A stretch of 16,772 bases of DNA from an uncultured Clostridia bacterium (GTDB taxonomy: Bacteria > Bacillota > Clostridia > Christensenellales > Aristaeellaceae): positions 1 to 16,772 of the forward strand of contig CALCTW010000138.1 in the NCBI GenBank assembly GCA_937907055.1, given 5' to 3'. The translations under genes and the position numbers were made by a program. Shown piece after piece: positions 1 through 6,957 of this stretch; positions within the stretch are counted from its first letter, which is position 1; every line of letters begins with the position of its first letter. A model generated the notes under the pieces. That model was not told the DNA's origin, did no database searches, and saw nothing but the letters and a program-made list of their open reading frames with translations.

Positions 1-112
1 CAATTCCTTCGACCAGGAAGGCGTGCAGCTGGGCAAGGTCCTTGCCAAGAAGGTGCTTGCGCACGAGACCGACGGCGCGCTGAAGGCCTTCAGCGATCTG
101 CTGAACATCTGA
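1..112 (+). CDS. pgi: Glucose-6-phosphate isomerase, C-terminal fragment
   Basis: Only the last 36 codons and the stop are in the window; the first whole codon is at position 2. The fragment begins NSFDQEGVQLGK, which matches the second phosphoglucose isomerase signature (FDQxGVExxK). The lysine of that signature is the family's conserved active-site lysine. The usual GVE is GVQ here, a conservative change. The remaining tail is a short helix-rich C-terminus ending LLNI. The enzyme interconverts glucose 6-phosphate and fructose 6-phosphate in the cytoplasm, in glycolysis and gluconeogenesis. A strong terminator follows 18 bases after the stop, so this is the last gene of its transcript. The identification rests on one short motif, but that motif is distinctive. 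Confidence 0.85.
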   Translation, partial: NSFDQEGVQLGKVLAKKVLAHETDGALKAFSDLLNI

Positions 113-130
113 TCTCCCTTCGTTTCTTCA

Positions 131-164
131 CAGAAGTCCTCCCGCCGGAGGGCTTCTGTTTTTT
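131..164 (+). terminator. Rho-independent terminator after pgi
   Basis: A 12-base-pair stem (131-142 with 147-158, one G-U pair) has a CGCC loop and is followed by six T residues. It is a textbook intrinsic terminator and separates pgi from the esterase gene downstream. Confidence 0.93.
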
Positions 165-212
165 GTTTGCCTGCCATGCAAGAAATGTCCAGTATTTTAT
201 TCTTTCATCCAC

Positions 213-241
213 TTGCAAACAGGCTGCCGCTGATATATTCT
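213..241 (+). promoter_or_regulatory. Possible promoter for the SGNH hydrolase gene
   Basis: TTGCAA (213-218) is followed after 17 bases by TATTCT (236-241). An overlapping extended -10 reading, TGATATATT (231-239), is also possible. The matches are moderate. Some promoter must lie between the pgi terminator and the start at 331, and this is the best candidate I see in that interval. Confidence 0.4.
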
Positions 242-316
242 TTATGTAGCGAAGACTGTCTGTTTCAGGGGATCCCGCGGCTTTGAGCCAGGCGGGAAAA
301 CCCATCACGGACGGTG

Positions 317-324
317 AAAGGAGG
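317..324 (+). promoter_or_regulatory. Ribosome binding site fixing a TTG start at 331
   Basis: AAAGGAGG lies six bases before a TTG codon at 331. The upstream in-frame TTG at 283 has no such site. Starting at 331 also places a perfect signal peptide at the N-terminus. Confidence 0.9.
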
Positions 325-330
325 CACTCC

Positions 331-1584
331 TTGAAAAGATCGATTGCCCTGCTTTTAACGTTCTGCCTGCTGTTCCTTTTGCAGATCCCGGCATCGGCGG
401 AGGGGCAGACGGAGGAGGTCACTTTGATGGAAAATGAATGGTATGACAGCATGCTGCAAAACGCGCAGGTGCGTCTTGGCAATAACACCCGTCTGAAGGA
501 CGTGATCGCCCGCGCGCGGCGGGGAGAGCCGGTCACCATCGCGGTCATCGGCGGCAGCATCACGGAAGGCGCGGGCGCGGCCAATTACAAGGAATGCTGG
601 GCCATGCGTGTTCTGTCCGCCTTCCGCGCGGAATACGGCGCGGGGGACGGCACGCACATCGGCCTTGTCAACGCGGGTGTCGGCGGCACGCCGTCCACCT
701 TCGGCTGGCTGCGGTATGAGCGCGATATCCTGTCCCGCGTGAAGGATCCCGATGGGCTGCCGGATCTGGTCATCATTGAATACGCGGTCAATGACGGGGG
801 AGAGCCCACCGTGCACGGCTGCTATGAATCCATGGTGCGTTCCGTTCTTTCGGCGGAGAATGCCCCGGCGGTCATGCTGCTCTTCAGTGTGTTCCCCACC
901 GGCTATTCCCTGCAGAATGATTTCATCCCCATCGGCAACGCGTATGATCTGACCATGGTCAGCATGAAAAACAGCGCTTACCCGTATGTGGGGGATAAAT
1001 GGACGGAGAAGGAGTTCTTCTTTGATCAGTATCATCCCACCTCGCTCGGCCATCAGGTGATGGCGGATTGCGTTATGGCGGCTATCCGCGCCGCGGCGAC
1101 GCAGGAAACGCCTGAAAAAGACATCGATGTCGCTTCCGTTGATCCTGTCTATCACGCCGTCTATACGGATATCACGCGCGTCTTTGCCTCTGGCGATAAC
1201 AGCGCGCTTTCCCTGAACGCGGGCGGCTTTGATCAGGATGACCGCAATGCCTATACCAATCAGCCGGTCGGCCGCGTCTGCGGGCCGAACTTCGCGCACA
1301 CGGCGTCTTCCGGCAATGAGCCGCTCACCTTCACCGGCACATTCGCCCGCATGCTCATCTCCTTCCGCACCGTGACAAGCAAGGATTTCGGCGCTGCCGA
1401 GGTCTATGTGGACGGGAAAAAGGTATCCACCCTGCGCGCGGTCAAGGACGGCGCCTGGGGGCAGAGCGATACCGCGCTCGTGTACACCTCAAAGGAAGCG
1501 ATGGAGCATACCGTGGAGATCCGCATGGCGGAGGGCAGCGAGGATAAATGCTTCACCGTCACCTGCATCGGGATCGCCCGCTGA
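331..1584 (+). CDS. Exported SGNH/GDSL-family esterase
   Basis: A 417-residue protein read from a TTG start. Residues 1-23 form a signal peptide: KR, a Leu/Phe-rich core, then ASA before EGQ, a good signal peptidase I site. The SGNH fold follows. Block I is GGSITEG with nucleophile Ser76, block II is NAGVGG, block III is YAVND with the oxyanion Asn, and block V is DQYHPTSLGH with the Asp-x-x-His pair. After about residue 270 comes a roughly 145-residue tail rich in predicted strands (for example VYVDGKKVSTLRAV), which resembles a jelly-roll or carbohydrate-binding module. Such secreted SGNH enzymes commonly remove acetyl or other acyl groups from polysaccharides; the substrate here is not determinable. 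There is no clear terminator after it, but the next operon has its own promoter 24 bases downstream. The family is secure; the specificity is unknown. Confidence 0.85.
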   Translation: MKRSIALLLTFCLLFLLQIPASAEGQTEEVTLMENEWYDSMLQNAQVRLGNNTRLKDVIARARRGEPVTIAVIGGSITEGAGAANYKECWAMRVLSAFRAEYGAGDGTHIGLVNAGVGGTPSTFGWLRYERDILSRVKDPDGLPDLVIIEYAVNDGGEPTVHGCYESMVRSVLSAENAPAVMLLFSVFPTGYSLQNDFIPIGNAYDLTMVSMKNSAYPYVGDKWTEKEFFFDQYHPTSLGHQVMADCVMAAIRAAATQETPEKDIDVASVDPVYHAVYTDITRVFASGDNSALSLNAGGFDQDDRNAYTNQPVGRVCGPNFAHTASSGNEPLTFTGTFARMLISFRTVTSKDFGAAEVYVDGKKVSTLRAVKDGAWGQSDTALVYTSKEAMEHTVEIRMAEGSEDKCFTVTCIGIAR

Positions 1585-1607
1585 CAGGCTGTTTATTACA
1601 GTTTTCC

Positions 1608-1636
1608 TTGACAAAAGGCCGGTTTTTGTTTATGAT
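1608..1636 (+). promoter_or_regulatory. Near-consensus sigma-A promoter of the sugar operon
   Basis: TTGACA (1608-1613), a 17-base spacer and TATGAT (1631-1636) form an almost perfect vegetative promoter. The predicted transcript start is near 1643, giving an 80-base leader before the kinase gene. The spacer contains an ACAAAA/TTTTGT inverted repeat (1611-1629) that could be a repressor site. Confidence 0.85.
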
Positions 1637-1725
1637 AAAAATCGGTGAAATGCTAATACTCAGTACCTTTTCCGGATCGTGAGTTCCGGCGCAAATACGC
1701 CTTATAAAAAGGAGGATCTTTCAAA

Positions 1726-3249
1726 ATGCAGTACCTTCTTGGTGTAGACCTGGGTACCTCCGGTACCAAAACTGTCCTGTTTGATATGGCCGGTGTTCCC
1801 GTTGCCAGCGCGACTGTCGAATACCCCCTCTACCAGCCCCAGAACGGCTGGGCGGAGCAGGATCCCGAAGACTGGTGGGAGGCTGCCAAGTCCACCATCC
1901 GCACCGTGCTGGAAAAGAGCGGTGTCGCGCCCGCTGATATCAAGGGTCTGGGCATCTCCGGTCAGATGCACGGTCTCGTCCTTGTGGATGAGAACGGCAA
2001 TGCCCTGCGCAAGTCCATCATCTGGTGCGACGGCCGTACGCAGGCTGAATGCGATGAGATCACGGCCAAGATCGGCAAGGAACGCCTCATCCAGATCTCT
2101 GCCAACCCCGCGCTCACCGGTTTCACCGCCGGCAAGGTGCTGTGGGTGCGCAAGAACGAGCCTGAGATCTACGCCAAGGCCCGTCACATCCTGCTGCCGA
2201 AGGATTATGTCCGTCTTAAGCTGACCGGCGAATACTACATGGAAATGTCCGATGCTTCCGGCACCAACCTGCTGGATGTGCCCAATCGCTGCTGGAGCGC
2301 CGAGATCCTCGAAAAGCTGGAGATCGATCCCGCCCTCATGCCCCCGCTGAAGGAAGCCAGCGACTGCTGCGGCCATATCACCGCGGAAGCCGCGAAGCTG
2401 ACCGGCCTTGCTGAAGGCATGGTGGTCGCCGGCGGTGCCGGTGATAACATGGCAGCGGCTGTCGGTACCGGCGTTGTTGTGCCCGGCAAGGCCTTCGTCA
2501 CCATCGGTACCTCCGGTGTTGTCTTCGCGCACAGCGAATCTGTCCAGATCGATCCTGCCGGCCGTGTGCACACCTTCTGTGCCGCCGTGCCCGGTCAGTA
2601 CGCGGTCATGAGCTGCACCCTGTCCGCCGGTCTTTCCCTCAAGTGGTACCGCGATCAGTTCTGCAAGGCCGAGATCCAGGCCGCCGCTGAAATGGATACC
2701 GATCCCTATGTGCTGATGAATCAGGAAGCTGACAAGAGCCCCATCGGCGCCAACCGTCTCATCTTCCTGCCCTATCTGATGGGTGAACGCAGCCCGCTGC
2801 TGGACAGCAATGCCCGCGGCGCGTTCATCGGTCTGAGCGCCATGCACACCCGCCGCGATCTGCTGCGCGCGGTCATGGAGGGCGTTGTCTACAGCCAGCG
2901 CTCCAATCTTGATGTCTTGAGCGGCATGCACGTTCTGCCCGAAAGCATTCTGGCCTGCGGCGGCGGCGCCAAGAGCCCCTTCTGGCGTCAGATGATGGCG
3001 GATGCCTTCCATATGCCGGTCAAGACCCTCAATAACAGCGAAGGCCCCGCGCTGGGCGCTGCCATTCTGGCCGGTGTCGCCAGCGGTGCCTACGCCACCA
3101 TTCCCGAAGCCTGTGAGGCCATGATCCGCGAAAAGGACACCATGGTTCCCGATCAGGACCGCTCCGCCAAGTACGATCAGGTGTATGATATCTACGCCGG
3201 TCTGTATCCCTGTCTGAAGGATAGCTATGCCGCTCTGGCACAGCTGTAA
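1726..3249 (+). CDS. xylB: Xylulokinase (FGGY family)
   Basis: A 507-residue cytoplasmic sugar kinase of normal length for XylB. The N-terminal FGGY domain opens with the phosphate-binding VDLGTSGTK. Xylulokinase-specific stretches follow: GISGQMHG (Met81/His82, which contact the sugar in characterised XylB), IIWCDGRT, LPKDYVRLKLTGEY and SDASGTNLLDV. GGAGDNMAAAVG carries the catalytic base Asp240. The C-terminal domain has IGTSGVVF, FLPYLMGERSP and ACGGGAKSPFWRQMMAD, the nucleotide-site glycines. It is expected to phosphorylate D-xylulose at O5 with ATP, although a related ketose cannot be excluded. The start has the site AAAGGAGG 11 to 18 bases upstream. It ends in tandem TAA codons and is followed after 17 bases by the next gene. 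Codon use is strongly biased, suggesting high expression when induced. Confidence 0.92.
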   Translation: MQYLLGVDLGTSGTKTVLFDMAGVPVASATVEYPLYQPQNGWAEQDPEDWWEAAKSTIRTVLEKSGVAPADIKGLGISGQMHGLVLVDENGNALRKSIIWCDGRTQAECDEITAKIGKERLIQISANPALTGFTAGKVLWVRKNEPEIYAKARHILLPKDYVRLKLTGEYYMEMSDASGTNLLDVPNRCWSAEILEKLEIDPALMPPLKEASDCCGHITAEAAKLTGLAEGMVVAGGAGDNMAAAVGTGVVVPGKAFVTIGTSGVVFAHSESVQIDPAGRVHTFCAAVPGQYAVMSCTLSAGLSLKWYRDQFCKAEIQAAAEMDTDPYVLMNQEADKSPIGANRLIFLPYLMGERSPLLDSNARGAFIGLSAMHTRRDLLRAVMEGVVYSQRSNLDVLSGMHVLPESILACGGGAKSPFWRQMMADAFHMPVKTLNNSEGPALGAAILAGVASGAYATIPEACEAMIREKDTMVPDQDRSAKYDQVYDIYAGLYPCLKDSYAALAQL

Positions 3250-3266
3250 TAAAGGAGAAATGCAAA

Positions 3267-3899
3267 ATGGAGATTCTTTCTGTATTTGATGCGGCGTTCC
3301 AGCCCTACGGCCGTGTGATCGAAGGCTATGATACCGCCGCGCTCGTGGCCGCGCTCGCCAAGACCCCTTGCACCGACGGTGTGGAATACCTGCCCCGTGT
3401 GCAGTCCCTGCATGATGCCGAAGGCGCTGAGACCGTGATGGAAGCCATCTACGGCGGCATGCCCTTCCAGATCGGCTACTGCAACGGCCACAACACCAAG
3501 CTCAACTGCCTCGAATATCATCGCGACAGTGAGATCAACCTGGGCACCGATGATTTCATCCTGCTCATCGCCCTGCAGTCCCAGATCAATGACGGTATCC
3601 TCGATACCGGCTGCGTCAAGGCCTTCAAGGTTCCCGCCGGTGTGATGGTGGAGGTCTATGCCACCACGCTGCACTACGCGCCCTGCCATGTGGATCCCGC
3701 GAAGGGCTTCCGCGTCATGGTCGCGCTGCCGGCCAACACCAATACCGATTATCGTCCCGCCTGCCCCGCCAATAAGATGGACAAGATGCTGTGGGCGCGC
3801 AACAAGTGGCTGCTGGCCCACGCTGAAAGCAGCGAGGCTGCCCAGGGTGCCGTTGTGGCGCTGACCGGTGTCAACATCGATATCGCGGCGGATCTGTGA
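3267..3899 (+). CDS. Cupin-like DUF4867-type protein
   Basis: A 210-residue soluble protein with no signal peptide, recognised from memory as the DUF4867 family of Firmicutes; the function is not established. The N-terminus (FDAAFQPYGRVIEGYD) and overall pattern resemble the ureidoglycolate lyase (AllA) branch of the cupin superfamily. The first cupin-like block is NCLEYHRDSEINLG, with possible metal or substrate ligands Glu83, His85 and Glu89. The second is KVPAGVMVEVYATTLHYAPCH, with His136 and His141. It sits between a xylulokinase and a sugar isomerase, with the site AAAGGAG nine bases before the ATG, so a role in handling the same sugar is likely. Small cupins include sugar isomerases (D-lyxose isomerase) and lyases, so an isomerase, epimerase or mutarotase activity is possible. 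That is inference from fold resemblance and position only. Confidence 0.7.
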   Translation: MEILSVFDAAFQPYGRVIEGYDTAALVAALAKTPCTDGVEYLPRVQSLHDAEGAETVMEAIYGGMPFQIGYCNGHNTKLNCLEYHRDSEINLGTDDFILLIALQSQINDGILDTGCVKAFKVPAGVMVEVYATTLHYAPCHVDPAKGFRVMVALPANTNTDYRPACPANKMDKMLWARNKWLLAHAESSEAAQGAVVALTGVNIDIAADL

Positions 3900-3911
3900 T
3901 CCCGGTTTCCC

Positions 3912-3926
3912 CGCTCTTCAAGAGCG
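3912..3926 (+). repeat. Perfect inverted repeat in the intercistronic gap
   Basis: CGCTCTT C AAGAGCG has 7-base arms around a single base. It lies 12 bases after the DUF4867-type gene and has no T-tract, so it is not a standard terminator. In RNA a one-base loop would force the innermost pairs open, leaving a shorter hairpin. It could be an RNA stem or a protein operator. Confidence 0.6.
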
Positions 3927-3950
3927 TGAAAATATCCCATCGTAACCTTT

Positions 3951-3968
3951 GATATCCGGGTGGATATC
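3951..3968 (+). repeat. Second perfect inverted repeat before the isomerase gene
   Basis: GATATCC GGGT GGATATC has 7-base arms and a 4-base loop. It ends 12 bases before the ribosome binding site AGAGGTG (3981-3987) of the isomerase gene. It could be an mRNA-stabilising or translation-controlling stem. Confidence 0.6.
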
Positions 3969-3994
3969 TCAATAATAAACAGAGGTGAATAACA

Positions 3995-5470
3995 ATGCAG
4001 AACATTCCTGAGGTAAAGTGCGGTATTATCGCCGTATCCCGTGACTGCTTCCCCATCGCCCTGAGCACCCAGCGCCGCCAGAACATCGTGGCCGCCTTTG
4101 GTGAGGGCCTGTACGAGTGCCCCATCACTGTCGAAAACGAGAAGGACATGCTGAAGGCTGTTGCTGATGTGAAGGAAGCCGGCTGCAACGCGCTGGTCGT
4201 TTTCCTGGGCAACTTTGGTCCCGAAACTCCCGAAACCCTGATCGCCAAGAACTTCGACGGCCCCTGCATGTTCGTTGCGGCTGCTGAAGGCGACGGCGAC
4301 ATGATCAACGGCCGCGGCGATGCCTACTGCGGTATGCTGAACTGCTCCTACAACCTGGGCATGCGTCATCTGAAGGGCTACATCCCCGAGTATCCTGTCG
4401 GCACCGCTACCGAGATCGCTGACATGATCAAGGAATTCCTGCCCATCGCCCGCGCCATCATCGGTGTGAAGAACCTCAAGATCATCACCTTCGGGCCCCG
4501 TCCTCAGGACTTCTTCGCCTGCAACGCTCCCATCAAGGGTCTGTATGAGCTGGGCGTCGAGATCGAAGAGAACAGCGAGCTGGATCTGCTCGTGTCCTAT
4601 CGTGAGCATGCCAACGATCCCCGCATCCCCGCCATCTGCGAAGAAATGGCCAAGGAAATGGGCGAGGGCAAGTACTATCCCGACCTGAGCGCCCGTATGG
4701 CTCAGTTCGAACTCACCCTGCTTGACTGGGCTGAGAATCACAAGGGTTCCCGTCAGTATGTCGTGTTTGCCGACAAGTGCTGGCCCGCGTTCCCCTCTCA
4801 GTTCGGCTTTGAGCCCTGCTATGTGAACAGCCGTCTGGCTGCCAAGGGTATCCCCGTCGCCTGCGAAGTGGATATCTACGGCGCTCTGTCCGAATACATC
4901 GGTTCCTGCGTCACCGCTGATGCCGTTACCCTGCTGGACATCAACAACTCCGTTCCCAAGTACATCTATGACAAGGATATCGCCGGCAAGTACGATTACA
5001 CCCTCGAAGACACCTTCATGGGCTTCCACTGCGGCAATACCCCCGAATGCAAGATGTGCGCCGATCGTGCTGTCAAGTATCAGCTGATCCAGCATCGTGT
5101 GCTCGAGCCCGCGGGTTCCGAGCCCGACATCTCCCGCGGCACCCTGGAAGGCAACATCGCCGCTTCTCCCATCACCTTCTATCGCCTGCAGTGCGATTCC
5201 AACGGTGATCTGCGCTCCTACATCGCTGAGGGCGAAGTTCTGGATGTTGACTGCCAGTCCTTCGGCGGTATCGGCACCTTCGCCATCAAGGAGATGGGCC
5301 GCTTCTATCGTCACGTGCTGGTGCAGAAGGGCTATCCGCATCACGGCGCTGTGGCCTTCGCTCACTGCGCGAAGACCCTCTTCGAAGTCTTCAAGTTCCT
5401 GGGCATCAAGGACATCGCTTACAACCAGCCCAAGTCCCTGCCCTATCCCACCGAGAATCCCTTCGCCTGA
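3995..5470 (+). CDS. L-fucose/L-arabinose isomerase family protein
   Basis: A 491-residue cytoplasmic ketol-isomerase of the FucI/AraA fold. The N-terminal half is Rossmann-like (CGIIAVSRDCFP, ALVVFLGNFGPETP, KIITFGPRPQDF). The C-terminal half carries the metal site expected in this family: Glu291 in CEVDIYGALSEY, Asp315 in LLDINN and a histidine in the HHGA motif (His449 or His450). These Mn-dependent enzymes convert aldoses to ketoses, and all candidate ligands are present. It is cotranscribed with the xylulokinase upstream and ends the operon, 30 bases before a terminator. The simplest pathway is aldose to ketose by this enzyme, then phosphorylation by the kinase. No classical XylA, AraD, FucA or RhaD is in the window. 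The true sugar could be D-xylose, L-arabinose, D-arabinose, L-fucose or another; sequence alone does not decide it. The family assignment is firm. Confidence 0.87.
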   Translation: MQNIPEVKCGIIAVSRDCFPIALSTQRRQNIVAAFGEGLYECPITVENEKDMLKAVADVKEAGCNALVVFLGNFGPETPETLIAKNFDGPCMFVAAAEGDGDMINGRGDAYCGMLNCSYNLGMRHLKGYIPEYPVGTATEIADMIKEFLPIARAIIGVKNLKIITFGPRPQDFFACNAPIKGLYELGVEIEENSELDLLVSYREHANDPRIPAICEEMAKEMGEGKYYPDLSARMAQFELTLLDWAENHKGSRQYVVFADKCWPAFPSQFGFEPCYVNSRLAAKGIPVACEVDIYGALSEYIGSCVTADAVTLLDINNSVPKYIYDKDIAGKYDYTLEDTFMGFHCGNTPECKMCADRAVKYQLIQHRVLEPAGSEPDISRGTLEGNIAASPITFYRLQCDSNGDLRSYIAEGEVLDVDCQSFGGIGTFAIKEMGRFYRHVLVQKGYPHHGAVAFAHCAKTLFEVFKFLGIKDIAYNQPKSLPYPTENPFA

Positions 5471-5500
5471 TCGCTTAAGGGCTTCATAGTTGGATGATCC

Positions 5501-5532
5501 GGAGGCCGTCCGTATGGGCGGTCTCCTTTTTT
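5501..5532 (+). terminator. Rho-independent terminator of the sugar operon
   Basis: The 11-base-pair stem 5501-5511 with 5516-5526 (two G-U pairs) has a GTAT loop and is followed by six T residues. It closes the kinase-cupin-isomerase operon. Confidence 0.92.
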
Positions 5533-5577
5533 GCGTCTTTCTCACGGTATATTCCCTGTACCGATTCCCTTTTTCCC

Positions 5578-5606
5578 TTGACAAATCAGCGGGCTGATAT
5601 TACACT
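5578..5606 (+). promoter_or_regulatory. Promoter of the trpS T-box transcript
   Basis: TTGACA (5578-5583), a 17-base spacer and TACACT (5601-5606). The predicted start near 5613 fits the usual distance to T-box Stem I, whose conserved GATGAAGAAGAGTACC begins a few bases later. Confidence 0.75.
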
Positions 5607-5612
5607 TATAGC

Positions 5613-5847
5613 ACAAACCGTTGATGAAGAAGAGTACCGGAGATCGTATTCCTTTCAGAGAGCCGCGGCAGGTGGGAGCGCGACAGGAGGCATTCCGGGA
5701 ATGGGCTTCGGAGGGCACGCGTGAAGGCAGTAGCGCGTGACGGGCGGCGCACCCGTTATCACAGCGAAGAGGGCTTTTCCCAACCGGGAAGGCTGAATTT
5801 GAGTGGCACCGCGGAATCACCGCCTCAGGAGTACTGAGGCGTTTTTT
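5613..5847 (+). promoter_or_regulatory. Tryptophan-specific T-box riboswitch leader
   Basis: All key parts of a T-box leader are visible. There is the Stem I AG-bulge/GATGAAGAAGAGTACC region near 5622, the CAGAGAG element, and a specifier loop with GAA-TGG (codon UGG, Trp, at 5702-5704). The T-box sequence TGGCACCGCGG (5804-5814) is followed by a terminator (5821-5847). The variable base after TGG in the T-box is C, which would pair with a G discriminator base, as is typical of bacterial tRNA-Trp; this independently supports tryptophan. In this class, uncharged tRNA-Trp binds both the specifier and the T-box bulge, stabilises the antiterminator and allows transcription into trpS when tryptophan charging is low. 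Confidence 0.95.
5821..5847 (+). terminator. Regulated terminator of the T-box leader
   Basis: The perfect 8-base-pair stem CGCCTCAG/CTGAGGCG (5821-5828 with 5834-5841), loop GAGTA, is followed by six T residues. Its 5' arm lies just after the T-box and is the segment that would be sequestered in the alternative antiterminator. Confidence 0.93.
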
Positions 5848-5908
5848 CGTGGTTTTTTCAAAAAATGATTAACAGCGTTGAAGAATAACGCGGAAAGAGG
5901 AGATCATC

Positions 5909-6916
5909 ATGAGCGAACAGATCCAGGAGAAGAGAAAGACAGTTTTTTCAGGCATTCAGCCTTCCGGTAACATCACCCTCGGCAATTATATCGGCGCGCT
6001 GCGCAATTTTACCCGCTTTGACAACGCGGATTGTCTCTATTGCGTGGTCGACCTGCACACCCTCACCGTGCGCCAGAATCCTGCCGATCTGCGCAAGCGC
6101 ACCCAGAGCCTGGCCGGTCTTTACATTGCCTGCGGCCTGGATCCGGAGCAGAATATCATTTATTGCCAGAGCCATGTTCCCCAGCACGCGGAACTGGGCT
6201 GGATCCTCAACTGCTTCACCTATATGGGTGAATTGAACCGCATGACCCAGTTCAAGGATAAGAGCGCCAAGCATGCCGATAACATCAACGCGGGTCTGTT
6301 CACCTATCCCGTGCTGATGGCCAGCGATATCCTGCTGTATCAGACCGATCTGGTGCCTGTCGGCATCGATCAGAAGCAGCATGTGGAGCTGTGCCGTGAT
6401 ATCGCGCAGCGTGTAAACAGCATTTACGGCGATGTGTTCACCATTCCGGAGCCCTTCATTCCCAAGACTTCCGCCAAGATCATGAGCCTGAGCGAGCCCA
6501 CCCGCAAGATGAGCAAGTCCGATCCCGATGACAGCTTTATTGCTGTTCTGGATAAGCCCGAGGATATCCGCCGCAAGCTGAAGCGCGCGGTGACGGACAG
6601 CGACGGCGAGATCCGCTACGATCCCGAGAATAAGCCCGGCGTCAGCAATCTGCTCACCATCCTCGCCGCGCTGAAGAACGATACGCCCGAAAATCAGGCG
6701 CTTTCCCTGCAGGGACTGGGCTACGGCGCGCTGAAGGAAGCGGTCACCGAGGCCGTTCTGCAGGAGCTTATGCCCATCCAGCAGCGCTATGCCGAGATTA
6801 TGGCCGATAAGAATTATCTGCCCGGTATCCTGAAAGCCAACGCCGAAAAGGCACAGTATCTGGCCAATAAGACCCTGCGCAAGGTCTACAAGAAGGTGGG
6901 CCTCTATCAGCCCTGA
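5909..6916 (+). CDS. trpS: Tryptophanyl-tRNA synthetase
   Basis: A 335-residue class I aminoacyl-tRNA synthetase, the usual length for bacterial TrpS. It attaches tryptophan to tRNA-Trp in the cytoplasm. The HIGH-equivalent motif is PSGNITLGNYIGAL (residues 18-31); the His of HIGH is Thr, as in Bacillus-type TrpS. The KMSKS loop is KMSKSDPDD at residues 200-208. Other TrpS hallmarks are YPVLMASDILLYQTDLVPVGIDQKQHVEL and EPFIPKTSAKIMSL. The ATG is preceded by a GAAAGAGGAG site. It lies directly behind a Trp-specific T-box leader, so it is predicted to be induced by uncharged tRNA-Trp. There is no terminator between it and the next gene 41 bases on, so read-through into the hydrolase-acpS-nnr genes is likely. 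Confidence 0.97.
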   Translation: MSEQIQEKRKTVFSGIQPSGNITLGNYIGALRNFTRFDNADCLYCVVDLHTLTVRQNPADLRKRTQSLAGLYIACGLDPEQNIIYCQSHVPQHAELGWILNCFTYMGELNRMTQFKDKSAKHADNINAGLFTYPVLMASDILLYQTDLVPVGIDQKQHVELCRDIAQRVNSIYGDVFTIPEPFIPKTSAKIMSLSEPTRKMSKSDPDDSFIAVLDKPEDIRRKLKRAVTDSDGEIRYDPENKPGVSNLLTILAALKNDTPENQALSLQGLGYGALKEAVTEAVLQELMPIQQRYAEIMADKNYLPGILKANAEKAQYLANKTLRKVYKKVGLYQP

Positions 6917-6957
6917 CATGACGATTGATCCCGTATTTGGTGAAAGGAGAATGCCCT

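Noticed and set aside
283..330. Upstream TTG start for the SGNH hydrolase
   Set aside because: It has no ribosome binding site and would put 16 polar residues before a perfect signal peptide.
3749..5584. A 611-codon minus-strand frame opposite the isomerase gene
   Set aside because: It spans the gene, the gap and the terminator and shows no family resemblance. The isomerase on the plus strand has its candidate metal ligands and a good start.
5494..5724. Small open frame of 76 codons between the sugar operon and trpS
   Set aside because: It lies over a terminator, a promoter and T-box Stem I, all of which are well supported, and it has no ribosome binding site.
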